This document shows positions 1 to 5,138 of a stretch of DNA of 5,576 bases, piece by piece. The first letter of the stretch is position 1, and the number at the start of each line of letters is the position of its first letter. This DNA comes from Candidatus Poribacteria bacterium. GTDB taxonomy: Bacteria > Poribacteria > DTPJ01 > WJIO01. Under the pieces are notes generated by a model. It did not search any database. It saw nothing but the letters and a program-made list of their open reading frames with translations, and had not been told where the DNA came from. The DNA lies in the NCBI GenBank assembly GCA_014730235.1, contig WJIO01000078.1, forward strand, positions 1 through 5,576, in the 5' to 3' direction. A program made the translations under genes and the position numbers.

Positions 1-43
1 AGACTCCTGTAAATCAAATAATTACAGGAGTCTTTTTCTTTTT
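1..43 (+). terminator. Rho-independent terminator of an upstream gene
   Basis: A perfect 12-bp stem (1-12 paired with 22-33) encloses a 9-nt loop and runs into a T-rich tail (TTTTTCTTTTT, 33-43). This is the textbook intrinsic terminator form. It must close a + strand gene lying left of the window, so the operon that starts at 235 is a separate transcription unit with its own promoter between 44 and 234. Confidence 0.88.
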
Positions 44-45
44 AG

Positions 46-90
46 GTCAGAATGGGTGTCAGAATACGTGTTCGCTTTAGCCATCGAACA
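46..90. promoter_or_regulatory. Possible operator region upstream of the desulfurase operon
   Basis: The 190-base leader between the terminator and the first gene holds an 8-bp direct repeat GTCAGAAT (46-53 and 58-65), offset by 12 bp. Next to it is a 6-bp inverted repeat TGTTCG/CGAACA (69-74 and 85-90) around a 10-nt spacer. Together they could be a regulator binding site. I see no clear Bacteroidota -7 box (TAnnTTTG) at a proper distance; TATATTG at about 156-162 is only a partial match. Repeats this short can arise by chance. Confidence 0.2.
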
Positions 91-234
91 ATCCTTCCCT
101 TAAATTAGGCAATCTAGAATATAAACGGAAGGTCCACCTATATACCAGAAAACCTTATATTGCATTCCGGAGCGACCTGAACATACCCCTGAACAGGTTT
201 TATAAATCACAACACGTCCGATTGATAATACAGG

Positions 235-1353
235 ATGGAAAATCCAGATCCATATTATTTCGATTATGCTGCATCCACTCCGCCATTCGTGGAAGCAATG
301 GAAATGTATAAATCATACTCCCTGAACTACTCTGCCAATCCTTCCTCAACCCATACCTCAGGGATTGAGGCCAACCGCAAACTGCTTGAACTCAAAATAC
401 GATTCTGTAATTTGCTTGATTTCAAGGACGGCCACTTGCTGTTGTGCTCTTCAGCTACGGAGGCAAACAATACCATAATCGAAGGTCATAGGAGAAAATT
501 TCCCCAAGGCAAAATACTCATCGCCGAAGATGTGCATGATTCCATCTGGTATGCTACCCGAAAGCACAAGGATCATACAGATGTGATACCCCTGGCTGGT
601 ATGGACCATCCTTCCACTAAGAAATTTGTTAATGCCATCCAACCTGAGACATCGTTGATATGCATCAACCATGTATGCAACGAGACCGGGAGAGTTTATC
701 AAATTGCACCGATTGCTGAAATCTGTTTCCTGAGGAATATAAGGTTGCTTGTTGACGGTTCACAAGCAGTAGGACATATACCAGTAAAGCTGAATAATAT
801 TCCCTGTGATTACTACAGCTTTTCCGCACATAAATTCGGAGGACCTCGTTCTGTTGGTGGATTACTTATCCGTGATAAGCAGTTTGAACCGCTTCTTTCA
901 GGAGGAAAGCAGGAATGGGAACTTCGTGCTGGAACAGAAAACTTGGCCGGTCTTGCAGCCACAATTACGGCTTTGGAAATTTGCCTGTCCAATATGGATG
1001 AACAAGCAACACGGCTTAATATGCTGAAAACAAACTTGCTTAACGAACTGAAAAATCAGATCCCGGTAGTACTGATAAATACTCCTGAGCACGGCCTGCC
1101 TGGATTTCTATCCCTGAGCTTCCCCGGTTTGCTGAGCAATGAAATAGTAACAGCACTTTCAATATCCGGATTTGAAATAGCAAGGGGTTCGGCCTGTCAT
1201 GCCAACCGGATTGAACCTTCCAGGATCATACTTGCAACCGGGCGTAATGAAAAAGAAGCCGCCGGAACCATTCGTATCAGTATGGGAAGGGGAAATACAG
1301 AGAAATCAGTAAAGGAACTTGGTTCAGCCTTATCGGACCATTTTCTGAGTTAA
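235..1353 (+). CDS. Cysteine desulfurase (NifS/IscS-like, PLP-dependent)
   Basis: A 372-residue fold-type I aminotransferase-class V protein that should take sulfur from L-cysteine, giving alanine and an enzyme-bound persulfide. Family motifs appear in order: Y-x-D-Y-A-A-S-T-P near residue 8, S-A-T-E-A-N-N (73-79) for phosphate binding, an active-site-type His101, N-E-T-G (149-152), D174 and Q177 in V-D-G-S-Q-A-V-G, the PLP lysine K200 in S-A-H-K, R-A-G-T-E-N (231-236), the catalytic Cys321 in R-G-S-A-C-H, and E-P-S-R near 327. Length is slightly short of the usual 380-400. The ATG at 235 is chosen because the family's N-terminal motif begins seven residues later; AGG abuts the ATG, too close to act as a ribosome site. 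It leads a three-gene operon, with the next gene starting 3 bases after its stop. No IscU, SufE or selenium partner is visible, so the sulfur acceptor is unknown; the neighbours suggest a dedicated rather than a housekeeping role. Selenocysteine lyase activity cannot be excluded. Confidence 0.93.
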   Translation: MENPDPYYFDYAASTPPFVEAMEMYKSYSLNYSANPSSTHTSGIEANRKLLELKIRFCNLLDFKDGHLLLCSSATEANNTIIEGHRRKFPQGKILIAEDVHDSIWYATRKHKDHTDVIPLAGMDHPSTKKFVNAIQPETSLICINHVCNETGRVYQIAPIAEICFLRNIRLLVDGSQAVGHIPVKLNNIPCDYYSFSAHKFGGPRSVGGLLIRDKQFEPLLSGGKQEWELRAGTENLAGLAATITALEICLSNMDEQATRLNMLKTNLLNELKNQIPVVLINTPEHGLPGFLSLSFPGLLSNEIVTALSISGFEIARGSACHANRIEPSRIILATGRNEKEAAGTIRISMGRGNTEKSVKELGSALSDHFLS

Positions 1354-1356
1354 AAA

Positions 1357-2937
1357 ATGAAAGATAGTCCAACTATACACCTTTTGAACCCGGATGAGCT
1401 CTCTGTTGATAATGCTTATCGCAGCCTTCCCAGGATGGGTGTAATCACTATTGAAACCTCGTTCCCCAAACTTGACTCTCAGTTGGAAATGCTTGAACAA
1501 AAGGGATTTGCAGGCATACATATCATGGCATTCGGTTCGGTAGATGAAAGAATAATAATCAAAGCCTATAAGGGAAAGCAGGGGATCTGTTATGATACAG
1601 GTAGATCTGCAAGATACATGGGAGCAGCCCTGACGGCTGTGGACGATGATCATCACCTGTTGTTTTCCGATGAGGAAGTTCCTGTATGTGAAAAAACCGC
1701 CACGCTTTATTCCCTACCATGCTACAGGGATCTTATTAATTGTTCGGAAGGAGATAAGGGTTTGCTGGAAAACCTATCAAACAATCCGATATTGTTTGAC
1801 TGTGATAATTATGAAGAATCTCTGGAAAAACTGTTTTCCATGGTCCGGGGGAAGAAACAACCGGAAGAATTCACGAATCTGTTCTATCCCGGTCCCTTCA
1901 AACTCCTGGTTTTAAAAGATGGAAGTATTATTCACCGCGGAAGGATCAACAAAGTGCCGGTAGAGGAATATAAAAGATTAATGAAGAATGATGGTCTTTT
2001 CAGGCTTGGTGGACAGCCCACCGGACAATATGAATCATTTGTCGATTTATTTCAGGTTCAGGGCCCAAGGTGCCTGCTGAAAAATCCCCAACCAACCAAG
2101 GTCAATGTTCATGATCCTTTTCCCGACCTAACTGTGCTTAAAACAATATCCCGGGGGCTTAAAAACAGAATGCTCCGTATTTTAGAAAGCCAGAAAGATT
2201 ATTTTATACTGACCGGCAGCAATCGTGAAGATGAGTATGGATGTTGCCCGTCTGATGAGGTTACCGAGGCGGACAACCTGGTCAAAGCTGGTATACTGAG
2301 TGCCAGTCGTGAATCAACGGCCGATGATGCTTGTCCGGTTACCATATACGCATTCAGGAATGAAATTGTAGATTCCCTGGGACAGATGCAATTCAACCAG
2401 AATAGCGACCTCAGGCAAGACGTATATAAACGGCTGAAAAATAACCGTTCCCACTTATTGAAGATAACTGCCAGGTGGGCTCTTTTAGGGTTTGTCATTG
2501 TCACACTCATACTGGCATTGACCAGGATTTACGATACACCCGCACCACCTCGGAATAATAATGGACTGCATACCAGACTTGATGTACCAATGCCAAACAG
2601 TACAATACTGGTTCTTTTTCATTACAAAAAACGTTGTGAGCAGTGTTTGGCAATGGAAAAATATGCAAGGGAAGTATTGGAGGATAATTTTCATGAAATG
2701 TTGCAACAGAAGCAGATCCAATTCAGGCAGGCAGTTATGGACCTGGAAGAAAACAGGAACTTTATTGAACGATTTGGGTTGTTTACATCAACACTGGTAA
2801 TAATAAAGTTTGAAGACATGGAAGAAGACAGTATCAGGGTACTGGATCGTTCCTGGACTCTTTATACCAATGAAATGGAATTCAAAAAGATGCTCACAGA
2901 GGAACTAAATCATATGATCGGACATGAATACGATTAA
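1357..2937 (+). CDS. Membrane-anchored ArsF-type thioredoxin fused to an ArsM-C-like cysteine-rich cytoplasmic region
   Basis: A 526-residue composite protein. Residues 70-125 carry C-x-D-x-G-x-x-A-x-Y-x-G (C78), then D-D-D-H-H, then V-P-V-C-E-K-T-A (C111), a pattern I recognise from the C-terminal arsenic-binding region of ArsM methyltransferases; the SAM-binding Rossmann part is absent. Further cysteines are C122, C129, C149, C239, the pair C296-C297 in Y-G-C-C-P-S-D-E-V, and C326. Residues 150-340 match nothing I know. A single membrane helix lies at about 373-389, preceded by the basic K-R-L-K-N-N-R, which predicts cytoplasm for the N-terminus and periplasm for the C-terminus. Residues 415-520 look like a thioredoxin fold with C427-E-Q-C430, as in the ArsF family, which is normally a small separate protein. 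The start is 3 bases after the desulfurase stop, so the two genes are probably co-translated. I infer passage of electrons or sulfur between the next gene's membrane protein and a thiol or metalloid centre. Domain calls are from memory of motifs; the ArsM part is the least certain. Confidence 0.8.
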   Translation: MKDSPTIHLLNPDELSVDNAYRSLPRMGVITIETSFPKLDSQLEMLEQKGFAGIHIMAFGSVDERIIIKAYKGKQGICYDTGRSARYMGAALTAVDDDHHLLFSDEEVPVCEKTATLYSLPCYRDLINCSEGDKGLLENLSNNPILFDCDNYEESLEKLFSMVRGKKQPEEFTNLFYPGPFKLLVLKDGSIIHRGRINKVPVEEYKRLMKNDGLFRLGGQPTGQYESFVDLFQVQGPRCLLKNPQPTKVNVHDPFPDLTVLKTISRGLKNRMLRILESQKDYFILTGSNREDEYGCCPSDEVTEADNLVKAGILSASRESTADDACPVTIYAFRNEIVDSLGQMQFNQNSDLRQDVYKRLKNNRSHLLKITARWALLGFVIVTLILALTRIYDTPAPPRNNNGLHTRLDVPMPNSTILVLFHYKKRCEQCLAMEKYAREVLEDNFHEMLQQKQIQFRQAVMDLEENRNFIERFGLFTSTLVIIKFEDMEEDSIRVLDRSWTLYTNEMEFKKMLTEELNHMIGHEYD

Positions 2938-2945
2938 AAAGCTCC

Positions 2946-2972
2946 TGCCAGATACCTTAAGTGATCCTGGCA
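2946..2972 (+). promoter_or_regulatory. Small intercistronic hairpin before the membrane-protein gene
   Basis: TGCCAG (2946-2951) and CTGGCA (2967-2972) are perfectly complementary across a 15-nt spacer, and AT/AT inside extends the stem past a one-base bulge. The hairpin ends 3 bases before the ATG at 2976. It lacks a T-run, so it is not a terminator. It could tune translation of the third gene or processing of the message, or be chance. Confidence 0.22.
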
Positions 2973-2975
2973 AAT

Positions 2976-3644
2976 ATGAATGAATTAATTCCGGCATCAG
3001 GAGTTTGCTTTCTCGCAGGGATGATGACGTCCATCCACCCCTGTCCGATGACTACGAATATCGCTTCTGTATCTATGCTGACCGGATGGTCAGCCAGACA
3101 TCGGAATACAGCCCTGACATTGTTATTTTTTATCTGCGGATATCTTTTTTCCTATCTGATCATATCCATTCTGTTAAGTACCGGCGTATCATCGGTCCCA
3201 CGTATAAGTTATGTTTTGCAAACAATGGTCAATTATTTGCTGGGACCGATACTGGTTCTGATCGGGATGTTACTATCTGATCTACTGAATTTAAATCGTT
3301 TATATAAAGGCAGGATCCTGTTATCTATCCGTTCGAGAAACTGGTCAGGTTATTATGCATTCCCATTTGGAAGTTTGATTGCACTGAGTTTTTGTCCGGC
3401 AACCGCTGCTATATTTTTCGGCATTCTTGTACCGCTTTCTGTAGATCATGAGCAGATTATACTTTTCCCTCTCTTGTATGCCATTGGAGCCTCATTACCC
3501 CTGGTTGTCGTCAGTGTGTTGATGAACCGGGGAGCAGGATTCATTAAAAATCCTGCTTTTACTAAATATCTTGTGAGGATCAGCGGATGGATACTCATTA
3601 TCATCGGAATCATCCTTTCTATTAAAAGGATCTACCTGATTTAA
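2976..3644 (+). CDS. ArsG/CcdA/DsbD-like membrane thiol transporter
   Basis: A 222-residue polytopic membrane protein with about six hydrophobic helices. Numbered from the ATG at 2976, helix 1 holds S-I-H-P-C-P-M-T-T-N (C23) and helix 4 holds S-F-C-P-A-T (C140). One Cys-Pro in each half is the hallmark of the CcdA/DsbD-beta (LysE/TauE-like) fold, in which the two cysteines form a disulfide that carries electrons across the inner membrane. The H-P-C-P-x-T-T-N form is what I know from proteins annotated as the ArsG family, described as aromatic arsenical efflux permeases next to ArsF. Here an ArsF-type domain is encoded directly upstream, so the two are probably partners. An in-frame GTG at 2961 would add five residues; I prefer the ATG because it starts just before helix 1 and lies outside the hairpin at 2946-2972. 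Whether it moves electrons or exports a substrate cannot be told from sequence. Confidence 0.87.
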   Translation: MNELIPASGVCFLAGMMTSIHPCPMTTNIASVSMLTGWSARHRNTALTLLFFICGYLFSYLIISILLSTGVSSVPRISYVLQTMVNYLLGPILVLIGMLLSDLLNLNRLYKGRILLSIRSRNWSGYYAFPFGSLIALSFCPATAAIFFGILVPLSVDHEQIILFPLLYAIGASLPLVVVSVLMNRGAGFIKNPAFTKYLVRISGWILIIIGIILSIKRIYLI

Positions 3645-3710
3645 AACGAACAAAAACACTTCTCTATTCAGCGCATTCTGCAGTTGCAAAATAAGGCACA
3701 CTGAGCTGGG

Positions 3711-3740
3711 AAATAAGATGGGCCTGTGCCCATTATTTTG
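3711..3740 (+). terminator. Probable weak terminator of the desulfurase operon
   Basis: ATGGGC (3718-3723) and GCCCAT (3728-3733) form a perfect 6-bp stem around a 4-nt loop. AAATA/TATTT extends it beyond a two-base bulge, and TATTTTG follows. It lies about 70 bases past the stop of the membrane-protein gene and is the only terminator-like structure before the cassettes. The T-run is short, so termination would be partial. Confidence 0.42.
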
Positions 3741-3857
3741 ATAATAGTATTGTTGTGCCTTCCCCATAAATGAAGTCTTCCCAAGAATTCGGACAGTGTA
3801 TGTTTTGACATGGCAAAGAAACGTCCTATTTTTTACATTCCAACATCATGAGGAGAA

Positions 3858-3893
3858 TCGCTCAAATAATGGAATGAGCGAAATTATAATTTC
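3858..3893. repeat. Overlapping inverted repeat and 14-bp palindrome
   Basis: TCGCTCA (3858-3864) and TGAGCGA (3875-3881) are perfect 7-bp arms around 10 bases. The right arm runs into GAAATTATAATTTC (3880-3893), a perfect 14-bp palindrome. The 12-bp palindrome TATATTAATATA follows at 3930-3941. No gene starts immediately downstream, so the purpose is unclear: a regulator site, a remnant of a lost gene's control region, or extruding AT-rich DNA. Confidence 0.5.
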
Positions 3894-4068
3894 AAGTCGC
3901 AAAATTTTTTAAAATGCTGTAATATGCAGTATATTAATATATTAAATGCCATTAGGCAAATCTTAACCGGACACTAGTGGATGTGTATATGAAACGTTTA
4001 CATCTCAGTTCACAACTAAGAAAATCATTGGCAACAATCTGAAAACAGTTACTGCTTATAAAAAGAAC

Positions 4069-4110
4069 CCCTAACCGACTCCACACTTCATATCCATAAG
4101 ATCGTTAGGC
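4069..4110. other. Possible short or decayed attC site at the left junction
   Basis: CCCTAAC (4069-4075) and GTTAGGC (4104-4110) pair over six bases and resemble integron R'' and R' boxes. The 28 bases between them pair poorly (CTT-AT/AT-AAG with a bulge), and the element is 42 bases long, shorter than usual for attC. GTTAGGC is well supported as the start of cassette 1; CCCTAAC as a true R'' is not, and no matching cassette start is evident upstream. It may be chance next to an ectopic insertion point. Confidence 0.3.
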
Positions 4111-4132
4111 AACATTTAAACTAAACAGAAAA

Positions 4133-4234
4133 ATGAGACATTAAAATTACGTTTTAAGTACAGTTATACTCTTGACTTTATTTGCGTGTAATAACCAAAC
4201 AGAATCGAAAAGTCGGGACACAAATTATGTTAAT
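4133..4234 (+). pseudogene. Disrupted lipoprotein signal peptide of the cassette 1 gene
   Basis: ATG (4133), AGA, CAT are followed by TAA (4142-4144). In the same frame the reading continues N-Y-V-L-S-T-V-I-L-L-T-L-F-A-C, a textbook lipoprotein signal ending in the lipobox L-F-A-C, and then runs open into the barrel domain. A single TTA-to-TAA change in codon 4 would account for it. The only start between the stop and the lipobox is a TTG at 4172, which would leave too short a signal. The protein is therefore probably no longer exported, unless this is a sequence error or read-through occurs. Confidence 0.6.
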
Positions 4235-4543
4235 ATGGAAAAGCAAAAAAAAGGAACGATAATGCAAATCGTTAAATTAAAAACAGAATTGTCAGAAGAG
4301 GAGCTTCTAAAAGTAGCCAAAGAGCGAGAACCGCAATTCAAAGCTATTTCTGGAATTGTTCAGAAATACTACGTTAAACTTGGAGGCCCTGGTGAATATG
4401 GAGGAGTATATATTTGGGATTCCTTAGAATCATTGGAGAAATTTAAAAAATCTGAACTTGCCGCTACTATACCCAAAGCGTATAAGGTGGTGGAAACTCC
4501 TACAGTAGAAGTAGTTGATATAATGTTTGAATTAAGAGAATAA
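4235..4543 (+). CDS. YdhR/ABM-like dimeric alpha-beta barrel protein (cassette cargo)
   Basis: A small protein of about 100 residues with the beta-alpha-beta pattern of the dimeric ferredoxin-like barrel superfamily (YdhR, antibiotic biosynthesis monooxygenase). It has a first strand M-Q-I-V-K-L-K, a helix S-E-E-E-L-L-K-V-A-K, a strand G-I-V-Q-K-Y-Y-V, the turn-strand G-G-V-Y-I-W-D-S plus the helix L-E-S-L-E-K-F, and a C-terminal strand V-E-V-V-D-I-M-F-E. The G-G-x-Y-x-(W/F) stretch followed by an acidic helix is what points to YdhR. No catalytic residues are diagnostic in this family, so activity and substrate are unknown. The ATG at 4235 is the first after the stop-disrupted leader. The ATG at 4262 is equally possible: it starts exactly at strand 1 and has AAGGAA six bases before it. 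Ancestrally the reading frame extended to 4133 as a lipoprotein. The gene is alone in its cassette and probably depends on an outside promoter. Confidence 0.72.
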   Translation: MEKQKKGTIMQIVKLKTELSEEELLKVAKEREPQFKAISGIVQKYYVKLGGPGEYGGVYIWDSLESLEKFKKSELAATIPKAYKVVETPTVEVVDIMFELRE

Positions 4544-4549
4544 AACATT

Positions 4550-4601
4550 GCCTAACTATGGCTAAACTGCATTTTAACGCATTTTAGCCAAACCGTTAGT
4601 G
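4550..4601. other. attC recombination site of cassette 1
   Basis: R'' GCCTAAC (4550-4556) fits RYYYAAC. R' GTTAGTG (4595-4601) begins with the required GTT; CTAAC/GTTAG pair over 5 bp. Between them are unpaired spacers (TA and AACC) and an inner 12-bp stem TGGCTAAACTGC/GCATTTTAGCCA (4559-4570 and 4579-4590) with a single C-T mismatch and an 8-nt loop. R box, unpaired central spacer, L box with one extrahelical position and terminal loop is the folded attC layout that IntI recognises. Confidence 0.78.
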
Positions 4602-5132
4602 TGCATTATTTTTTTTGAATCTGGATTAAATAATAAATCATGAGAACTCAACTAACACTATTCATGATTCTTTTCTTTTTGCCAAGTTGTTCACTTATGG
4701 AAAAAATGATGATAAACAGAATGGAGAAAATGTCAAATGAGGAGAAAATGGAGATGATGACCAAAATGATGGCAAATGAAAATGATTTGACTTGTAACGA
4801 TATGATGGAAAAAATGTCAGGAATGTATTTGGATGATAGCCTTTCAATGTCTGACAAAGCATCCATCATGATGCCCATATGTTTTGAACATATTTTTACT
4901 ACGGTTGAGGACAGTATGAAGGCTCAATTCTTAATAGATTTCTCAAAAGTCTTGATTGAAAATGGATATGATAATATACCATTAAAAGATAGACCCTATT
5001 TCAAGAAGGAAATGATAAATACAATTACCGGTTTGGGTTGATATTAACGCATACTAACCTTGTATATGAAATGCTTCAACATTACCAATTCAAAGGTTCG
5101 AAAGCACTTGGACCGCACTTCACATACACATG
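4596..5132 (+). mobile_element. Integron gene cassette 2
   Basis: It starts at the strand-exchange point inside attC 1 (G-TTAGTGTGCATTA). The reverse complement of 4595-4608 matches 5045-5058, just after the stop of its gene, at 12 of 14 bases with two transitions. This is the start-to-own-R'' complementarity expected of a cassette. The right end is placed after G5132, in the R' position of the hairpin at 5052-5138. It carries one gene and is AT-rich like cassette 1. Confidence 0.62.
4640..5041 (+). CDS. Methionine-rich small lipoprotein (cassette cargo, unknown function)
   Basis: A 133-residue protein starting M-R-T-Q-L-T-L-F-M with a short hydrophobic signal ending in the lipobox L-P-S-C, so it should be lipidated at Cys17 and held on a membrane facing the periplasm or outside. 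Twenty-one of the 133 residues are methionine, most of them between residues 9 and 75 in closely spaced M-M and M-x-x-M patterns alternating with Glu/Lys helices (E-K-M-S-N-E-E-K-M-E-M-M). There are two further cysteines, in L-T-C-N-D and P-I-C-F. The C-terminal half is an ordinary mixed helical sequence. I do not recognise the family. Dense Met motifs occur in periplasmic copper and silver binding proteins, but a Met-rich amphipathic helix could also be structural. The ATG at 4640 gives a correctly sized signal peptide; no good ribosome site precedes it, only an A/T-rich leader with a run of eight T at 4609-4616. The stop lies 10 bases before the R'' box of its attC. Confidence 0.82.
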   Translation: MRTQLTLFMILFFLPSCSLMEKMMINRMEKMSNEEKMEMMTKMMANENDLTCNDMMEKMSGMYLDDSLSMSDKASIMMPICFEHIFTTVEDSMKAQFLIDFSKVLIENGYDNIPLKDRPYFKKEMINTITGLG

Positions 5133-5138
5133 TAAGCT
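5052..5138. other. Long attC-like site of cassette 2, with degenerate right box
   Basis: R'' TACTAAC (5052-5058) is followed by spacer CT and the arm TGTATATGAAATGC (5061-5074). That arm pairs with GCACTTCACATACA (5115-5128) at 12 of 14 positions, the two misfits being A-C. After spacer CAT comes GTAAGCT (5132-5138) in the R' place; CTAAC/GTAAG pair at four of five. The roughly 40-nt interior can fold further (GGTTC with GGACC using a G-T pair). The layout is that of a long attC, but the right box has GTA instead of GTT, as expected if cassette 2 adjoins a non-integron target. Confidence 0.58.

Larger units (their letters stand above)
3645..4104. other. Gene-free region with terminator-like and AT-rich palindromic structures
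   Basis: I see no credible coding region on either strand here; the longest ATG-started + strand frames I checked are a dozen codons or fewer. The first third carries nested inverted repeats: AAGGCACA/TGTGCCTT (3693-3700 and 3754-3761) enclosing the hairpin at 3711-3740. The middle (3858-3941) is dense in palindromes and AT-rich. The last part (3950-4104) contains CACTAGTG and several sequences resembling decayed integron core sites. This is the left flank of the cassette array. Confidence 0.7.
4105..4595 (+). mobile_element. Integron gene cassette 1
   Basis: A cassette is recognised by its first bases being complementary to the R'' box of its own attC. Here G-TTAGGCAA (4104-4112) is the exact reverse complement of TTGCCTAAC (4548-4556) over nine bases. 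The strand-exchange points after G4104 and G4595 give a 491-bp unit with one small gene and short flanks, typical of a cassette. Its base composition is clearly more AT-rich than the operon to its left (for example 19 G/C in 4261-4320). No integrase gene is in the window. Confidence 0.75.

Noticed and set aside
175-198. ACCTG/CAGGT inverted repeat before the desulfurase gene, followed by TTTTAT
   Set aside because: The stem is only 5 bp with a 14-nt loop, too weak to call an attenuator or operator.
2961-2975. GTG at 2961 as the start of the membrane-protein gene
   Set aside because: It adds five residues without a motif and lies inside the hairpin at 2946-2972; the ATG at 2976 begins just before helix 1.
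2924-2983. A 19-codon + strand frame starting with ATG inside the end of the fusion gene and ending over the start of the membrane-protein gene
   Set aside because: It could couple translation of the two genes, but such a short frame is expected by chance, has no ribosome site, and its peptide resembles nothing I know.
3495-3767. A 90-codon minus-strand open frame overlapping the end of the membrane-protein gene
   Set aside because: It is mostly antisense to a well-supported gene, its protein has no recognisable pattern, and no promoter or operon context supports it.
4172-4543. TTG at 4172 as the start of the cassette 1 gene
   Set aside because: It lies in the middle of the signal-peptide core, would give only a six-residue leader up to the lipobox Cys, and has no ribosome site. 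It is the first alternative start after the TAA rather than a likely real one.
4595-4617. attC 1 hairpin plus the following run of T read as an intrinsic terminator
   Set aside because: The T-run begins about 18 bases after the inner stem ends, and the R-box and spacer layout fits attC much better; some terminator activity is still possible.
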